Shown in pieces: positions 8,358 through 14,971 of a stretch of 23,568 nt of DNA. The stretch covers positions 1 through 23,568 of the forward strand of contig JBAVYM010000033.1 in assembly GCA_049698775.1 (NCBI GenBank). The letters run 5' to 3'. The position numbers and the translations under genes are program-made. The stretch is from REEB76 sp049698775 (GTDB lineage: Bacteria > Pseudomonadota > Gammaproteobacteria > Natronospirales > REEB76). Under the pieces are notes generated by a model, which saw nothing but the letters and a program-made list of their open reading frames with translations, ran no database searches and had not been told where the DNA came from. Each line of letters begins with the position of its first letter. Positions within the stretch are counted from its first letter, which is position 1.

Positions 8358-9455
8358 TCAGGCCGCTTCGGCCTGCATGAACGGGTAATCGGTATAGCCG
8401 CGTGCGCCGCCCTGATAGAACGTGTTCTGGTCCGCTTGGGCCAATGGCGCTTGCACGCGGAAACGCTCCGGGAGATCCGGATTGGCAATGAACAGCGTGC
8501 CGTAGGCCACCAGGTCCGCGTCACCTTTGGCAATCACTTCGTTGCCGCGCTCGCGGTTATAGCCGGTGTTGGTGATGAGTGTGCCGCGGTACACAGTACG
8601 GTAATGTTCGGTCACGTTCGGCACCATGTTGGGAATCGCAGACAGATCGCCCTGGGCTTCGCGCAGGTGCAGATAAGCCAGCTCGTAACTCGACAGTGCG
8701 CCGATGACGAAATCATAGAGCGCGCGGGTGTCTGAATCGGCCGGCACGTTCCAGGTATTCGTCGGCGACAGGCGCACGCCCACGCGGTCCGCGCCGATCG
8801 CGTCCACAATGCCGTCCACGATCTCGAACAGGAAGCGCGCGCGGTTGGGGATATCGCCGCCGTATTCGTCGGTGCGGCGGTTGCTGCCATCGCGCAGGAA
8901 CTGCTCGATGAGGTAGCCGTTGGCGCCGTGGATTTCCACGCCGTCGAAGCCAGCAGCCACGGCGTTGTTCGCCGCCTGCACATAGTCCTGCACCACCGCC
9001 TTCACTTCGGCGGTTTCCAGCGCGCGCGGTATGACGGTATCTTTCAAGCCTTGCGGCGTGAACGATTTGCTATTCGGATTGATGGCGGACGGCGCCACCG
9101 GCAGCGCGCCGTCATGGAAATCCGGATGCGACACATAGCCCACATGCCAGAGCTGACTGAAGATATGGCCACCGCGCGCGTGCACCGCCTCGGTGACTTT
9201 CTTCCAGCCTTTTAGCTGCGCAGCGGAATGTATACCGGGTGTGTGGACATAGCCCACGCCTTGGGGAGAAATCTGGCTGCCTTCGGTGACGATGAGTCCC
9301 GCAGACGCACGCTGAGCGTAATACTCCGCATGCAATTCGGTGGGCGCGCGTTCGCGGTTGTAGGCGCGCGAGCGCGTCATGGGCGCCATCACCACGCGGT
9401 TCAGCAATTCGTAACGGCCAAGTTTCACCGGTGTTAACAAGATTTGTGTATTCAT
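8358..9455 (-). CDS. Alkene reductase, Old Yellow Enzyme family (NemA-like)
   Basis: FMN-dependent ene-reductase of 365 codons, reducing activated C=C bonds such as those of N-ethylmaleimide and enones with NAD(P)H. Conserved OYE features are APMTRSR with T27, the substrate-binding pair H176/N179 in EIHGANGYL, Y181, QFLRDGSNRRTDEYGG, and the phosphate-binding region near ITNTGYNRE and VAYGTLFIANPDLP. The start at 9455 is chosen because AGGAG lies just upstream; an upstream ATG at 9473 in the same frame lacks this. It sits between arsR and the GST gene, all on the minus strand, with a palindromic candidate operator in its upstream region. This parallels nemR-nemA-type electrophile-response systems, here with an ArsR-type regulator. 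Confidence 0.95.
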   Translation of the reverse strand: MNTQILLTPVKLGRYELLNRVVMAPMTRSRAYNRERAPTELHAEYYAQRASAGLIVTEGSQISPQGVGYVHTPGIHSAAQLKGWKKVTEAVHARGGHIFSQLWHVGYVSHPDFHDGALPVAPSAINPNSKSFTPQGLKDTVIPRALETAEVKAVVQDYVQAANNAVAAGFDGVEIHGANGYLIEQFLRDGSNRRTDEYGGDIPNRARFLFEIVDGIVDAIGADRVGVRLSPTNTWNVPADSDTRALYDFVIGALSSYELAYLHLREAQGDLSAIPNMVPNVTEHYRTVYRGTLITNTGYNRERGNEVIAKGDADLVAYGTLFIANPDLPERFRVQAPLAQADQNTFYQGGARGYTDYPFMQAEAA

Positions 9456-9500
9456 GTTTGCTCCTGTCTGCATTCCTGTGTTTTCATATATTTCATAATC

Positions 9501-9512
9501 TCGATATATCGA
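9501..9512. promoter_or_regulatory. Candidate operator before the OYE gene
   Basis: Perfect 12-bp palindrome TCGATATATCGA in the short arsR-OYE gap. It shares TATCG/CGATA half-sites with the palindrome at the arsR promoter. AT-rich sequence between it and the OYE start (TTATGAAATATATG on the minus strand) could hold a -10 box. A function as ArsR binding site is inferred. Confidence 0.5.
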
Positions 9513-9517
9513 ATCTG

Positions 9518-9535
9518 AAAAAACCCCTTGCGGGG
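9518..9535 (-). terminator. Short intrinsic terminator after arsR
   Basis: Read on the minus strand: CCCC-GCAA-GGGG followed by TTTTTT, 17 bases after the arsR stop codon. The stem is only 4 bp, so it is probably a partial terminator. Confidence 0.5.
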
Positions 9536-9552
9536 CGGGCCTTACTTGTCTG

Positions 9553-9855
9553 TTACAAGTCCTTTTTTAAAAAATCACCCAGCTCCTTGATCGCCTCCTC
9601 ATTGCGTTCGTAGAACGTCCATTGGCCCTCGCGGCGCGCCATTACCAGCCCCGCCTGTTCCAGGATGGCCAGATACTGGGACGCGGTGGACTGGGACAGA
9701 CCGAGCTTGGTCTGGATTTCGCCGACGCACACCTTGCGGCCGCGGCTGCCGCCCGTCGGGCAATCGCCAAAATGCTTCCCTGGCTCCTTCATCCATTGCA
9801 GGATCTTGAGCCGTGATTCATTGGCCAGCGCTTTGAAGACTTCCACCTGTTCCAT
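9553..9855 (-). CDS. ArsR-family winged-helix transcriptional regulator
   Basis: A 100-codon ArsR/SmtB-type repressor. The start EVFKALANESRLKILQ is the usual helix 1-2 region; the recognition helix is in LGLSQSTASQYLAILEQAGLV (about 51-71) and the wing is around MARREGQWTFYER. It lacks the ELCVCDL metal site. Instead it carries C32 and C43 (GDCP and KVCVGEI), which could serve as a thiol switch or metal ligands. The downstream OYE and GST genes point to an electrophile or redox signal rather than arsenic; this is inference. The ATG at 9855 has no Shine-Dalgarno sequence, and the candidate promoter is so close that the message is probably leaderless. Confidence 0.92.
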   Translation of the reverse strand: MEQVEVFKALANESRLKILQWMKEPGKHFGDCPTGGSRGRKVCVGEIQTKLGLSQSTASQYLAILEQAGLVMARREGQWTFYERNEEAIKELGDFLKKDL

Positions 9856-9861
9856 GGCCGT

Positions 9862-9890
9862 TAGTGTATCGGCTTTTTCCGATATGTCAA
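9862..9890 (-). promoter_or_regulatory. arsR promoter with an operator in the spacer
   Basis: On the minus strand a perfect -35 TTGACA (9890-9885) is followed after 16 bases by TACACT (9868-9863) as a -10. The perfect inverted repeat TATCGG-N6-CCGATA (9867-9884) fills the spacer, a classic place for an autorepressor. Transcription would start at or next to the arsR ATG (9855), implying a leaderless message. Confidence 0.6.
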
Positions 9891-9938
9891 TACCTCATAC
9901 ACCTCCTTGCAGAAGGCCGGAATCGCAGGGCAGAAATG

Positions 9939-10021
9939 CTTCGACTCCGCTCGCTAACGCGAGCTACGCTCAGCGCGAACGGCAGAGAATCGCGGCTGGG
10001 GACCGCCGCTCCTACAATTTA
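9939..10021. repeat. Composite palindromic repeat after the acyl-CoA dehydrogenase gene
   Basis: The left part (9939-9984) holds GCTTCGACTCCGCTCGC with a CTCGCTAACGCGAG hairpin. The right part (9989-10021) is AATCGCGGCT...CCGCTCCTACAA, a half copy of the REP-like element seen at 16651-16731. It fills the gap between the arsR promoter and the acyl-CoA dehydrogenase stop codon. Confidence 0.6.
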
Positions 10022-10028
10022 CAGGAGG

Positions 10029-11822
10029 CTAAAACTGGTCCTCGGAAAGCGCCAGCACGCCCGCGGCACCGGCGACGATGGATTCCTTGAGAGCCGGCGC
10101 CTTGGTCAGCTCGTGATCGGCGTAGAAACGGGCCGTACCGATTTTGGCCTTATAGAAAGAAGCGTCGCCGCTGCCCGCGTCGAGCTTCTTCTGTGCAACA
10201 AGCGCGGCGCGCGCCATCTGCCATCCGCCCGCCACGGTGCCGAGCAGCATCAGGAACGGTACTGACCCCGCGGCTGCGGCTTTCACTTTGGCGCGGTAAT
10301 TTGCCGCCAGCCAGTTCACGGCTTCCTCCAGCGCATTGGTGCCGCTCGTCAACCGCGTACGGATGGCTGTCAAATCCTCGCCTGGTGCTTTTGCCAGCTC
10401 CGCATCCAGCTTGCGCATCTCGGCAATCACCGCTTTGGCGGCCGCACCTTGGTCGCGGGCGATTTTGCGGCCCAGCAGGTCTTTCGCCTGGATGCCGGTG
10501 GTGCCTTCATAAATCGTGCTGATGCGCGCATCGCGGTAGTACTGCGCGGCACCGGTCTCCTCGATGTAACCCATGCCACCATGCACCTGCACGCCGAGAG
10601 ATGCGATATCAATGGCGTTTTCGGTGCACCAGCCCTTGATCACCGGGATCATCAGGTCCACGAAGGCCTGCGCCTGGGCACGCTGCTGTTCATCGGCATG
10701 GCGCATGGCCCGGTCCAGTTGCGCGGCGGTCACGTAGGCCAGGGCGCGCATGGCTTCGACGCGCGCCTTCATGCTCATCAACATGCGGCGCACATCCGGA
10801 TGGTGGATGATGGTCACGGGTTGGCCGCCACGCACGCTGATGTCGGCGCTCTGCACGCGTTCTTTCGCGTAAGCGCGCGCCTGCTGCCAGGCGCGTTCGG
10901 CGATACCCAACCCCTGCACGCCGACACCGAAGCGCGCCATGTTCATCATGATGAACATGTATTCGAGACCGTGGTTCTCCTCGCCGATCAGATAGCCAAC
11001 GGCACCGCCCTTTTCGCCATAACTCATCACTGCCGTGGGGCTAGCGTGAATGCCGAGCTTGTGTTCGATGGAGGCGCATTGCACATCGTTGTGCTGACCG
11101 AGCGTGCCGTCGGCCTTCACCATGAACTTGGGCACCAGGAACATGGAAATGCCCTTGACGCCCGCGGGCGCGTCCGGGGTGCGTGCCAGCACCAGATGAA
11201 TGATGTTGGCAGTCCAATCGTGCTCGCCGTAAGTGATGAAAATCTTCTGACCGCTGAGCTTGTAATGATCGCCCTCGCGCACCGCGCGGCAGCGCACCGC
11301 CGCCAGATCGGAACCAGCCTGTGGCTCCGAAAGATTCATGGTGCCGGTCCATTCGCCGGCCACCATTTTCGGCAGAAAGCGTTTTTTGAGTTCGTCGGAA
11401 CCGCTGAGAATAATCGCTTCCACCGCGCCTTGCGTCAGCAGCGAACACAGCGCATAGGACATGTTCGCGGCCTGCCACATTTCCTGCACTGGTGCAGACA
11501 CCAGTTGCGGCAAACCCTGGCCGCCATGTTCCGCCGGGATAGCGAGCGCATTCCAGCCGTCCGCGGCGTAGCGTTGATAGGCTTGCTTGAACCCTTTCGG
11601 CGTGGTGACCGCGCCATTCTTGTACTTGGCGCCTTCCTGGTCACCGGACTGATTCAGCGGTGCCAGCACTTCGGCGGCGAACTTGGCGGCCGCGTTCAGC
11701 ACGGTTTCCACCAAATCCGGCGTGGCCTCACCGTAGCCCGGAAGCCGGGCCACGCCCGCCAGATCGGCAAGCTCGTTCAGGACAAATTGCATGTCTTGCA
11801 GGGGGGCGGTATAGCTGGCCAC
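10029..11822 (-). CDS. Acyl-CoA dehydrogenase, long form with C-terminal extension
   Basis: FAD-dependent acyl-CoA dehydrogenase of 597 codons, catalysing alpha-beta desaturation of an acyl-CoA. Visible features are MNLSEPQAGSDLAAVR (flavin/substrate loop), KIFITYGEHD, GMGYIEETGAAQYYRDARI and the catalytic glutamate E439 in IYEGTTGIQ. A C-terminal helical domain of about 130 residues follows, as in the long ACADs that include 3-methylmercaptopropionyl-CoA dehydrogenase (DmdC-like). The specific substrate cannot be read from sequence. The start is a GTG at 11822 with AGGAG at ideal spacing (N-terminus V/M-ASYTAPL); the frame continues further upstream without such a site. No other beta-oxidation gene is adjacent. 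Confidence 0.95.
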   Translation of the reverse strand: MASYTAPLQDMQFVLNELADLAGVARLPGYGEATPDLVETVLNAAAKFAAEVLAPLNQSGDQEGAKYKNGAVTTPKGFKQAYQRYAADGWNALAIPAEHGGQGLPQLVSAPVQEMWQAANMSYALCSLLTQGAVEAIILSGSDELKKRFLPKMVAGEWTGTMNLSEPQAGSDLAAVRCRAVREGDHYKLSGQKIFITYGEHDWTANIIHLVLARTPDAPAGVKGISMFLVPKFMVKADGTLGQHNDVQCASIEHKLGIHASPTAVMSYGEKGGAVGYLIGEENHGLEYMFIMMNMARFGVGVQGLGIAERAWQQARAYAKERVQSADISVRGGQPVTIIHHPDVRRMLMSMKARVEAMRALAYVTAAQLDRAMRHADEQQRAQAQAFVDLMIPVIKGWCTENAIDIASLGVQVHGGMGYIEETGAAQYYRDARISTIYEGTTGIQAKDLLGRKIARDQGAAAKAVIAEMRKLDAELAKAPGEDLTAIRTRLTSGTNALEEAVNWLAANYRAKVKAAAAGSVPFLMLLGTVAGGWQMARAALVAQKKLDAGSGDASFYKAKIGTARFYADHELTKAPALKESIVAGAAGVLALSEDQF

Positions 11823-11876
11823 GTGAACTCCTGAAGTCGGGGCGAAGGTACGGGGCCGGAGCACCGCAAGCCTATT

Positions 11877-12413
11877 TTAAGGCGTGGAACGTTCAGCGGG
11901 AAATCCTGTTATGGCGGGCTCGGCTGTCAGTTGATGGAACAAGCTGGATTCGCGCTTGTAGAAGCCTTCCGTGTGGAAGGAATCTTCGAGCTTCAGGTAT
12001 TCGTAATCCAGATGATGGCACAGCTCATGCAGGAATGTGCGCAGGAAACTGCGGAACGCGACCACCTGTTTCTTCTGCGCAGTGCGCATCCAGAGCGTGA
12101 TCTTCGCCACCTTGAGCCGGCCTTCCACGCCCTCGTAAAAACCGTGCAACTCGCCGTAATCATTCGACGGCCGCGCAGCCAGCACCTTGAGGGTGACGGG
12201 CGGCGTCTTGAGCTGTTGCAATACCGCTGCGGCCAATTCCGCACACACCACTTCCACCACGGCACGTTTGTCGGTTTTCAGCGCGTCCACCAGCTTTGCC
12301 GCCATCGGCCGCAAAGGTGCGGGATCCGGCAGTACGAGGACTTCAATCCTGTCGCTCGCCTGATAGACGCGCTTGTTGCTGGCACTCAGACGAGCGTAAT
12401 AGTTAAAAACCAT
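11877..12413 (-). CDS. Putative zinc metallopeptidase-like protein (HExxH), uncharacterised
   Basis: A 178-codon protein of unknown function. The key feature is HELCHHLDYEYL (H129-E130-x-x-H133), a zincin HExxH site at the end of a helix (FRSFLRTFLHE). A candidate third ligand follows in EDSFHTEGFYKRE (H147 or E149). No signal peptide or membrane segment is seen, so it is probably cytoplasmic. The fold resembles SprT/WSS1-like small metalloproteases only in the HExxH-helix pattern; I do not claim membership. It is divergent from the membrane-protein gene with only 20 bases between start codons, so each promoter must reach into the other gene or both are weak. It lies just downstream of nothing else on its strand. 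Confidence 0.8.
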   Translation of the reverse strand: MVFNYYARLSASNKRVYQASDRIEVLVLPDPAPLRPMAAKLVDALKTDKRAVVEVVCAELAAAVLQQLKTPPVTLKVLAARPSNDYGELHGFYEGVEGRLKVAKITLWMRTAQKKQVVAFRSFLRTFLHELCHHLDYEYLKLEDSFHTEGFYKRESSLFHQLTAEPAITGFPAERSTP

Positions 12414-12433
12414 ATATCTATTATCATGCAGAC

Positions 12434-13069
12434 ATGAGTAACAATCATCTGCGCCAAAGTTACCTCATCTGGTTTGGCCGTCTTGCCTTGCTGGGCGTGC
12501 TGTTCTTCTTCCTGATGTCCGCGGCAGTGCAATTCCTGCGGCCGGATTACAGTGTCATGGGCACGCCGCTGAGCTTTTATCTGCTCGGTGCTTACGGCGG
12601 CTGGCTGCACGTTGCTTTTTATGTGCTCTCTATCGCTATCGTGATAATCGCCATCGGCTGCTATGTCGGCAGCGTGCGTCAGGCACGCAGCGCCGCAACG
12701 CTGGTGCTTTTCGTCTTGGGGGCGCTTGGCGTGGTGCTTACGGCCATTTTCCCCACCGACACCACTGCCAAACTGACGCTGCATGGCGCAATCCACGTGG
12801 CCGCGGCGGCACTCGCGTTCCTCGCCACCAGCGTCGCCATGCTGATCCAGTCCTGGTATTTCCGGCGCGATTCACGCTGGCGGCCGCATTTCCGTACCGC
12901 CATGCAATTGGCGGTATTCGAGTTCATCGTGCTGTGGTGCTACGCTCTGTTTCACTATCCCGCACGCGGCTTCATGGAAAAACTCACTATTGTATTGATT
13001 CTGCTGTGGCTGGCGCTCGCCGCCTGGTGGCTGCAATTGCCGCCGGCAAATGCCAAACACCAACTATAG
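12434..13069 (+). CDS. DUF998-type integral membrane protein
   Basis: A 211-codon protein with six predicted transmembrane segments, at about residues 13-34, 55-78, 85-105, 118-138, 155-172 and 180-200. The layout, with the first loop RPDYSVMGTPLSFYLLGAYG and the FPTDTTAKLTLHGAIH loop between TM3 and TM4, resembles DUF998 family proteins, whose function is unknown. The acidic/His loop residues could bind a ligand or metal. The ATG lies close to the divergent metallopeptidase start. Its stop codon TAG lies within the left end of the MITE-like element, so the element may have replaced the native 3' end or inserted at it. Confidence 0.85.
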   Translation: MSNNHLRQSYLIWFGRLALLGVLFFFLMSAAVQFLRPDYSVMGTPLSFYLLGAYGGWLHVAFYVLSIAIVIIAIGCYVGSVRQARSAATLVLFVLGALGVVLTAIFPTDTTAKLTLHGAIHVAAAALAFLATSVAMLIQSWYFRRDSRWRPHFRTAMQLAVFEFIVLWCYALFHYPARGFMEKLTIVLILLWLALAAWWLQLPPANAKHQL

Positions 13070-13215
13070 GACACTTCTAAAAATTGATCTTTTGCTTTCT
13101 GGCGGTGTTAAAAATGACCTCGAAATCCTCATGTACTGGCCGTGTACACTCCGGTTTCTCGGTCATTTTTGCCTAGCCGGAAACCAAAATCTCTAATTTT
13201 TAGAGGTGTCCTATA
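13065..13215. mobile_element. MITE-like non-autonomous element with 21-bp inverted ends
   Basis: A 151-bp element with terminal inverted repeats at 13065-13085 and 13195-13215 that match in 20 of 21 positions (TATAGGACAC ... TCTAAAAATT). An inner inverted pair AAAAATGACC (13110-13119) / GGTCATTTTT (13161-13170) and a central TGTAC-N7-GTACA stem give a nested cruciform. It has no coding capacity. A TA or ATA duplication at the ends is possible but cannot be separated from the repeat. The left end holds the stop codon of the upstream gene, and the right end supplies a perfect TATAAT. Confidence 0.75.
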
Positions 13216-13217
13216 AT
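13212..13217 (+). promoter_or_regulatory. TATAAT -10 box at the right end of the MITE, upstream of greB
   Basis: Perfect -10 hexamer straddling the right element boundary, 31 bases before the greB ATG. No good -35 is seen at the right distance, so its activity is uncertain. Confidence 0.4.
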
Positions 13218-13247
13218 TCAGTCCTCCTCACCATCACCGACCAACCC

Positions 13248-13745
13248 ATGAGCCGCTGGCGCCCGCCACCCGCAAAGTCCTCACCTTACATCACGCTCGC
13301 CGGTTATCAGCGGCTGGAAAGCGAGATCAAACAACTGTGGCGGGAGCGCGCGGAAGTGGTGCGGGCACTGTCGGCGGCGGCAGCTGAAGGCGACCGCTCG
13401 GAAAATGCCGAGTATATTTACAGGAAGAAACAATTGCGGGAGATGGATCGGCGCATTGGCTACCTGCAAAAACACATGCCGGTACTGCACATTGTGTCCG
13501 ACCCGCCGCCGGACCGGACACGGGTATTCTTCGGTGCGCACGTGACGCTCGAAGACAAAAGCGGCACACAAACAGCGTACCGGATTGTGGGCGCCGACGA
13601 ACTGGATCCCGCGCAGGGCTGTATCAGCATGGATTCGCCGCTCGCCCAGGCGCTGCTCAAGAAAACCGTGGATGACGAAGTGAAGGTACTTACGCCCGGA
13701 GGGGAAACTCGCTACTACATCGTCGCGGTGCATTACGACATGTAG
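13248..13745 (+). CDS. greB: Transcription elongation factor GreB
   Basis: Binds the RNA polymerase secondary channel and stimulates cleavage of backtracked RNA. The protein has 165 codons, the usual GreB length. The N-terminal coiled coil runs from YQRLESEIKQLWRERAEVV, with the catalytic acidic tip in AAAEGDRSENAEYIYRKKQ, which matches the GDRSENADY motif of GreB. The C-terminal FKBP-like domain contains VFFGAHVTLED, YRIVGADEL, ISMDSPLAQALLKK and the Y-rich end. WRERAEV and the long basic coiled coil favour GreB over GreA. The frame is open upstream to a GTG inside the MITE, but the ATG at 13248 agrees with family length. No clear Shine-Dalgarno sequence is seen. Confidence 0.95.
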   Translation: MSRWRPPPAKSSPYITLAGYQRLESEIKQLWRERAEVVRALSAAAAEGDRSENAEYIYRKKQLREMDRRIGYLQKHMPVLHIVSDPPPDRTRVFFGAHVTLEDKSGTQTAYRIVGADELDPAQGCISMDSPLAQALLKKTVDDEVKVLTPGGETRYYIVAVHYDM

Positions 13746-13759
13746 ATAATGCCATTGTC

Positions 13760-14053
13760 ATGGAACGACAGTTTTTCGTTTACATCCTGACCAGCCAACA
13801 GAAAGGTACGTTGTACATTGGAATGACATCCAATCTCATTCAGCGCGTTTGGCAGCACAAAATGAAACTGGTGAAGGGATTCACGGAAAAGTATGATGTC
13901 TGCCGTCTCGTGTATTACGAGTGTTGCGGCAGCGCCGAGGCAGCAATCCGGCGCGAAAGACAAATGAAAAAATGGAACCGGGCCTGGAAAATCCGTTTGA
14001 TAGAAGAAAACAATCCGTATTGGCGGGATTTATATACGGAGATCATCGGTTAA
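13760..14053 (+). CDS. Small GIY-YIG nuclease-domain protein
   Basis: A 97-codon single-domain GIY-YIG protein. The motif is present as FVYILTSQQKGTLYIGMTSNL, followed by a conserved Arg (QRVWQHK), the KGFTEKYDVCRLVYYE strand, the catalytic-type glutamate in AAIRRERQMKKW and the terminal NPYWRDLY typical of this very common stand-alone group. The family has a nuclease fold; the cellular role of these small members is not settled. It starts 14 bases after greB and may share its transcript. A 28-bp inverted repeat pair begins 4 bases after the stop and probably ends the transcript. Confidence 0.94.
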   Translation: MERQFFVYILTSQQKGTLYIGMTSNLIQRVWQHKMKLVKGFTEKYDVCRLVYYECCGSAEAAIRRERQMKKWNRAWKIRLIEENNPYWRDLYTEIIG

Positions 14054-14057
14054 TTAA

Positions 14058-14207
14058 GATGGATTCCCGCCTTCGCGGGAATGACGAGCTAAAACATGGC
14101 GGCGTGCTGTTCTTGTTGTGCCGAAAAAATGGAATGCATTCGAGAACCGAGCTTACCCAAGATCAAACATCATTCATTTGTCATTCCCGCGAAGGCGGGA
14201 ATCCATC
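14058..14207. repeat. Exact 28-bp inverted repeat pair (TCATTCCCGC type)
   Basis: The segments 14058-14085 and 14180-14207 are exact reverse complements over 28 bases. Each is itself a hairpin (ATTCCCGC-CTTC-GCGGGAAT). They are separated by 94 bases without a gene. The pair fills the space between the convergent GIY-YIG and zinc-ribbon genes and may be a small mobile cassette or a bidirectional terminator. Confidence 0.85.
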
Positions 14208-14248
14208 TTTTCTGTTCCCGGAAAAGCAGGTACGCCGAAAGACAACTA

Positions 14249-14557
14249 TCAGGTCTCCTTGCCGAACAGTTTTTCCAGCCCTTCTTTGGCGCGCTCGACA
14301 GCGTTATTGTCTTTAGTTTGAAAAGCCTGGGTGCGCGCTTCGAAATACTCGCAGAAATTGGCGCGTTGCTTGTCTTGCGGCGGGTCGGCGCGCTGTTCGG
14401 CACAGCTTTCCGCCTTGCGTGGATCGTAGTAACCACACATGCGGCAGACGTGCAGCTCGGCATGACAAACCAGGCACTCGGATAACCGCGACAACGGCAT
14501 GGGCACATCTTTCAGAGACGCGCCGCACTTCCAGCAGACGAGGTTATCGGTAATCAC
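14249..14557 (-). CDS. Small eight-cysteine zinc-ribbon-like protein
   Basis: A 102-codon protein of unknown function. Three CxxC knuckles are visible, C8/C11, C28/C31 and C38/C41, plus single cysteines C52 and C69. The order CWKCG - CLVCH - CRMCGYYD suggests one or two zinc ribbons in the first 45 residues. The C-terminal half is helical and charged (FCEYFEARTQAF, NAVERAKEGLEKLFG). The start is a GTG at 14557 with AGAGG upstream at good spacing. It is the last of three minus-strand genes (with the 99-codon protein and the saccharopine-dehydrogenase-like enzyme); gaps of 44 and 70 bases make an operon plausible. I know of no assigned role. Confidence 0.82.
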   Translation of the reverse strand: MITDNLVCWKCGASLKDVPMPLSRLSECLVCHAELHVCRMCGYYDPRKAESCAEQRADPPQDKQRANFCEYFEARTQAFQTKDNNAVERAKEGLEKLFGKET

Positions 14558-14601
14558 AGTTTGACCTCTGCTCTTTCAGGAGAGAGGTACAGTGAGGGTG
14601 A

Positions 14602-14901
14602 TCACGCCCTGGCGACGTTGGTATCCGTGGGCGCGTGGTAGTAGTCGCTTTCTTCCGAGAACTGCTGGATCAGCTTTTTGAGTTCAGTCTGCCGCAACTC
14701 AGCGGTGGATACCGGCGCGCAATCCTCGCACATGAGATCGTCACAGGGCTGGCGCGAGTACAGCCAGAAATGTACCGCACCGGCCAGCAGGCCGTCGGCA
14801 ATATCCCACACATCCGCTTCCGGGTGTTGGTCCGCAACCTGGTTGGCGAGCTCCACGGCTTGTTCCGCGGTGGTCTCGAATGAGGAAGTCTCAGTATCCA
14901 T
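14602..14901 (-). CDS. Conserved-type small protein with a CX4CX2C motif, unknown function
   Basis: A 99-codon soluble protein I do not recognise. It is mostly helical and acidic: ETTAEQAVELANQVADQHPEAD, then DIADGLLAGAVHFWLYSRQP, then the cysteine cluster C53-X4-C58-X2-C61 (PCDDLMCEDCAP), then a second helix RQTELKKLIQQFSEESDYY. The cysteine cluster could bind a metal. The frame is open upstream into the neighbouring enzyme gene, but the ATG at 14901 begins the stretch with protein-like composition, so I place the start there; the upstream part reads as an antisense-type shadow. It sits between the saccharopine-dehydrogenase-like gene and the zinc-ribbon gene, same strand. Confidence 0.75.
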   Translation of the reverse strand: MDTETSSFETTAEQAVELANQVADQHPEADVWDIADGLLAGAVHFWLYSRQPCDDLMCEDCAPVSTAELRQTELKKLIQQFSEESDYYHAPTDTNVARA

Positions 14902-14971
14902 GGGTGTATCCGGGGGCGCGAAAAGGACTGTTATTCTAGCAGAATAAGCCTCAACTACCGCGGCGGCGGCA

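Noticed and set aside
10449..11834. 461-codon plus-strand frame
   Set aside because: Antisense shadow of the acyl-CoA dehydrogenase, which has the full set of family motifs and a good ribosome binding site.
13206..13247. Upstream GTG start for greB inside the MITE
   Set aside because: It would add 14 residues encoded by the element end that GreB proteins do not have; the ATG at 13248 gives the normal length.
14058..14207. CRISPR-like array
   Set aside because: Only two repeat units, in opposite orientation, with no cas gene nearby.
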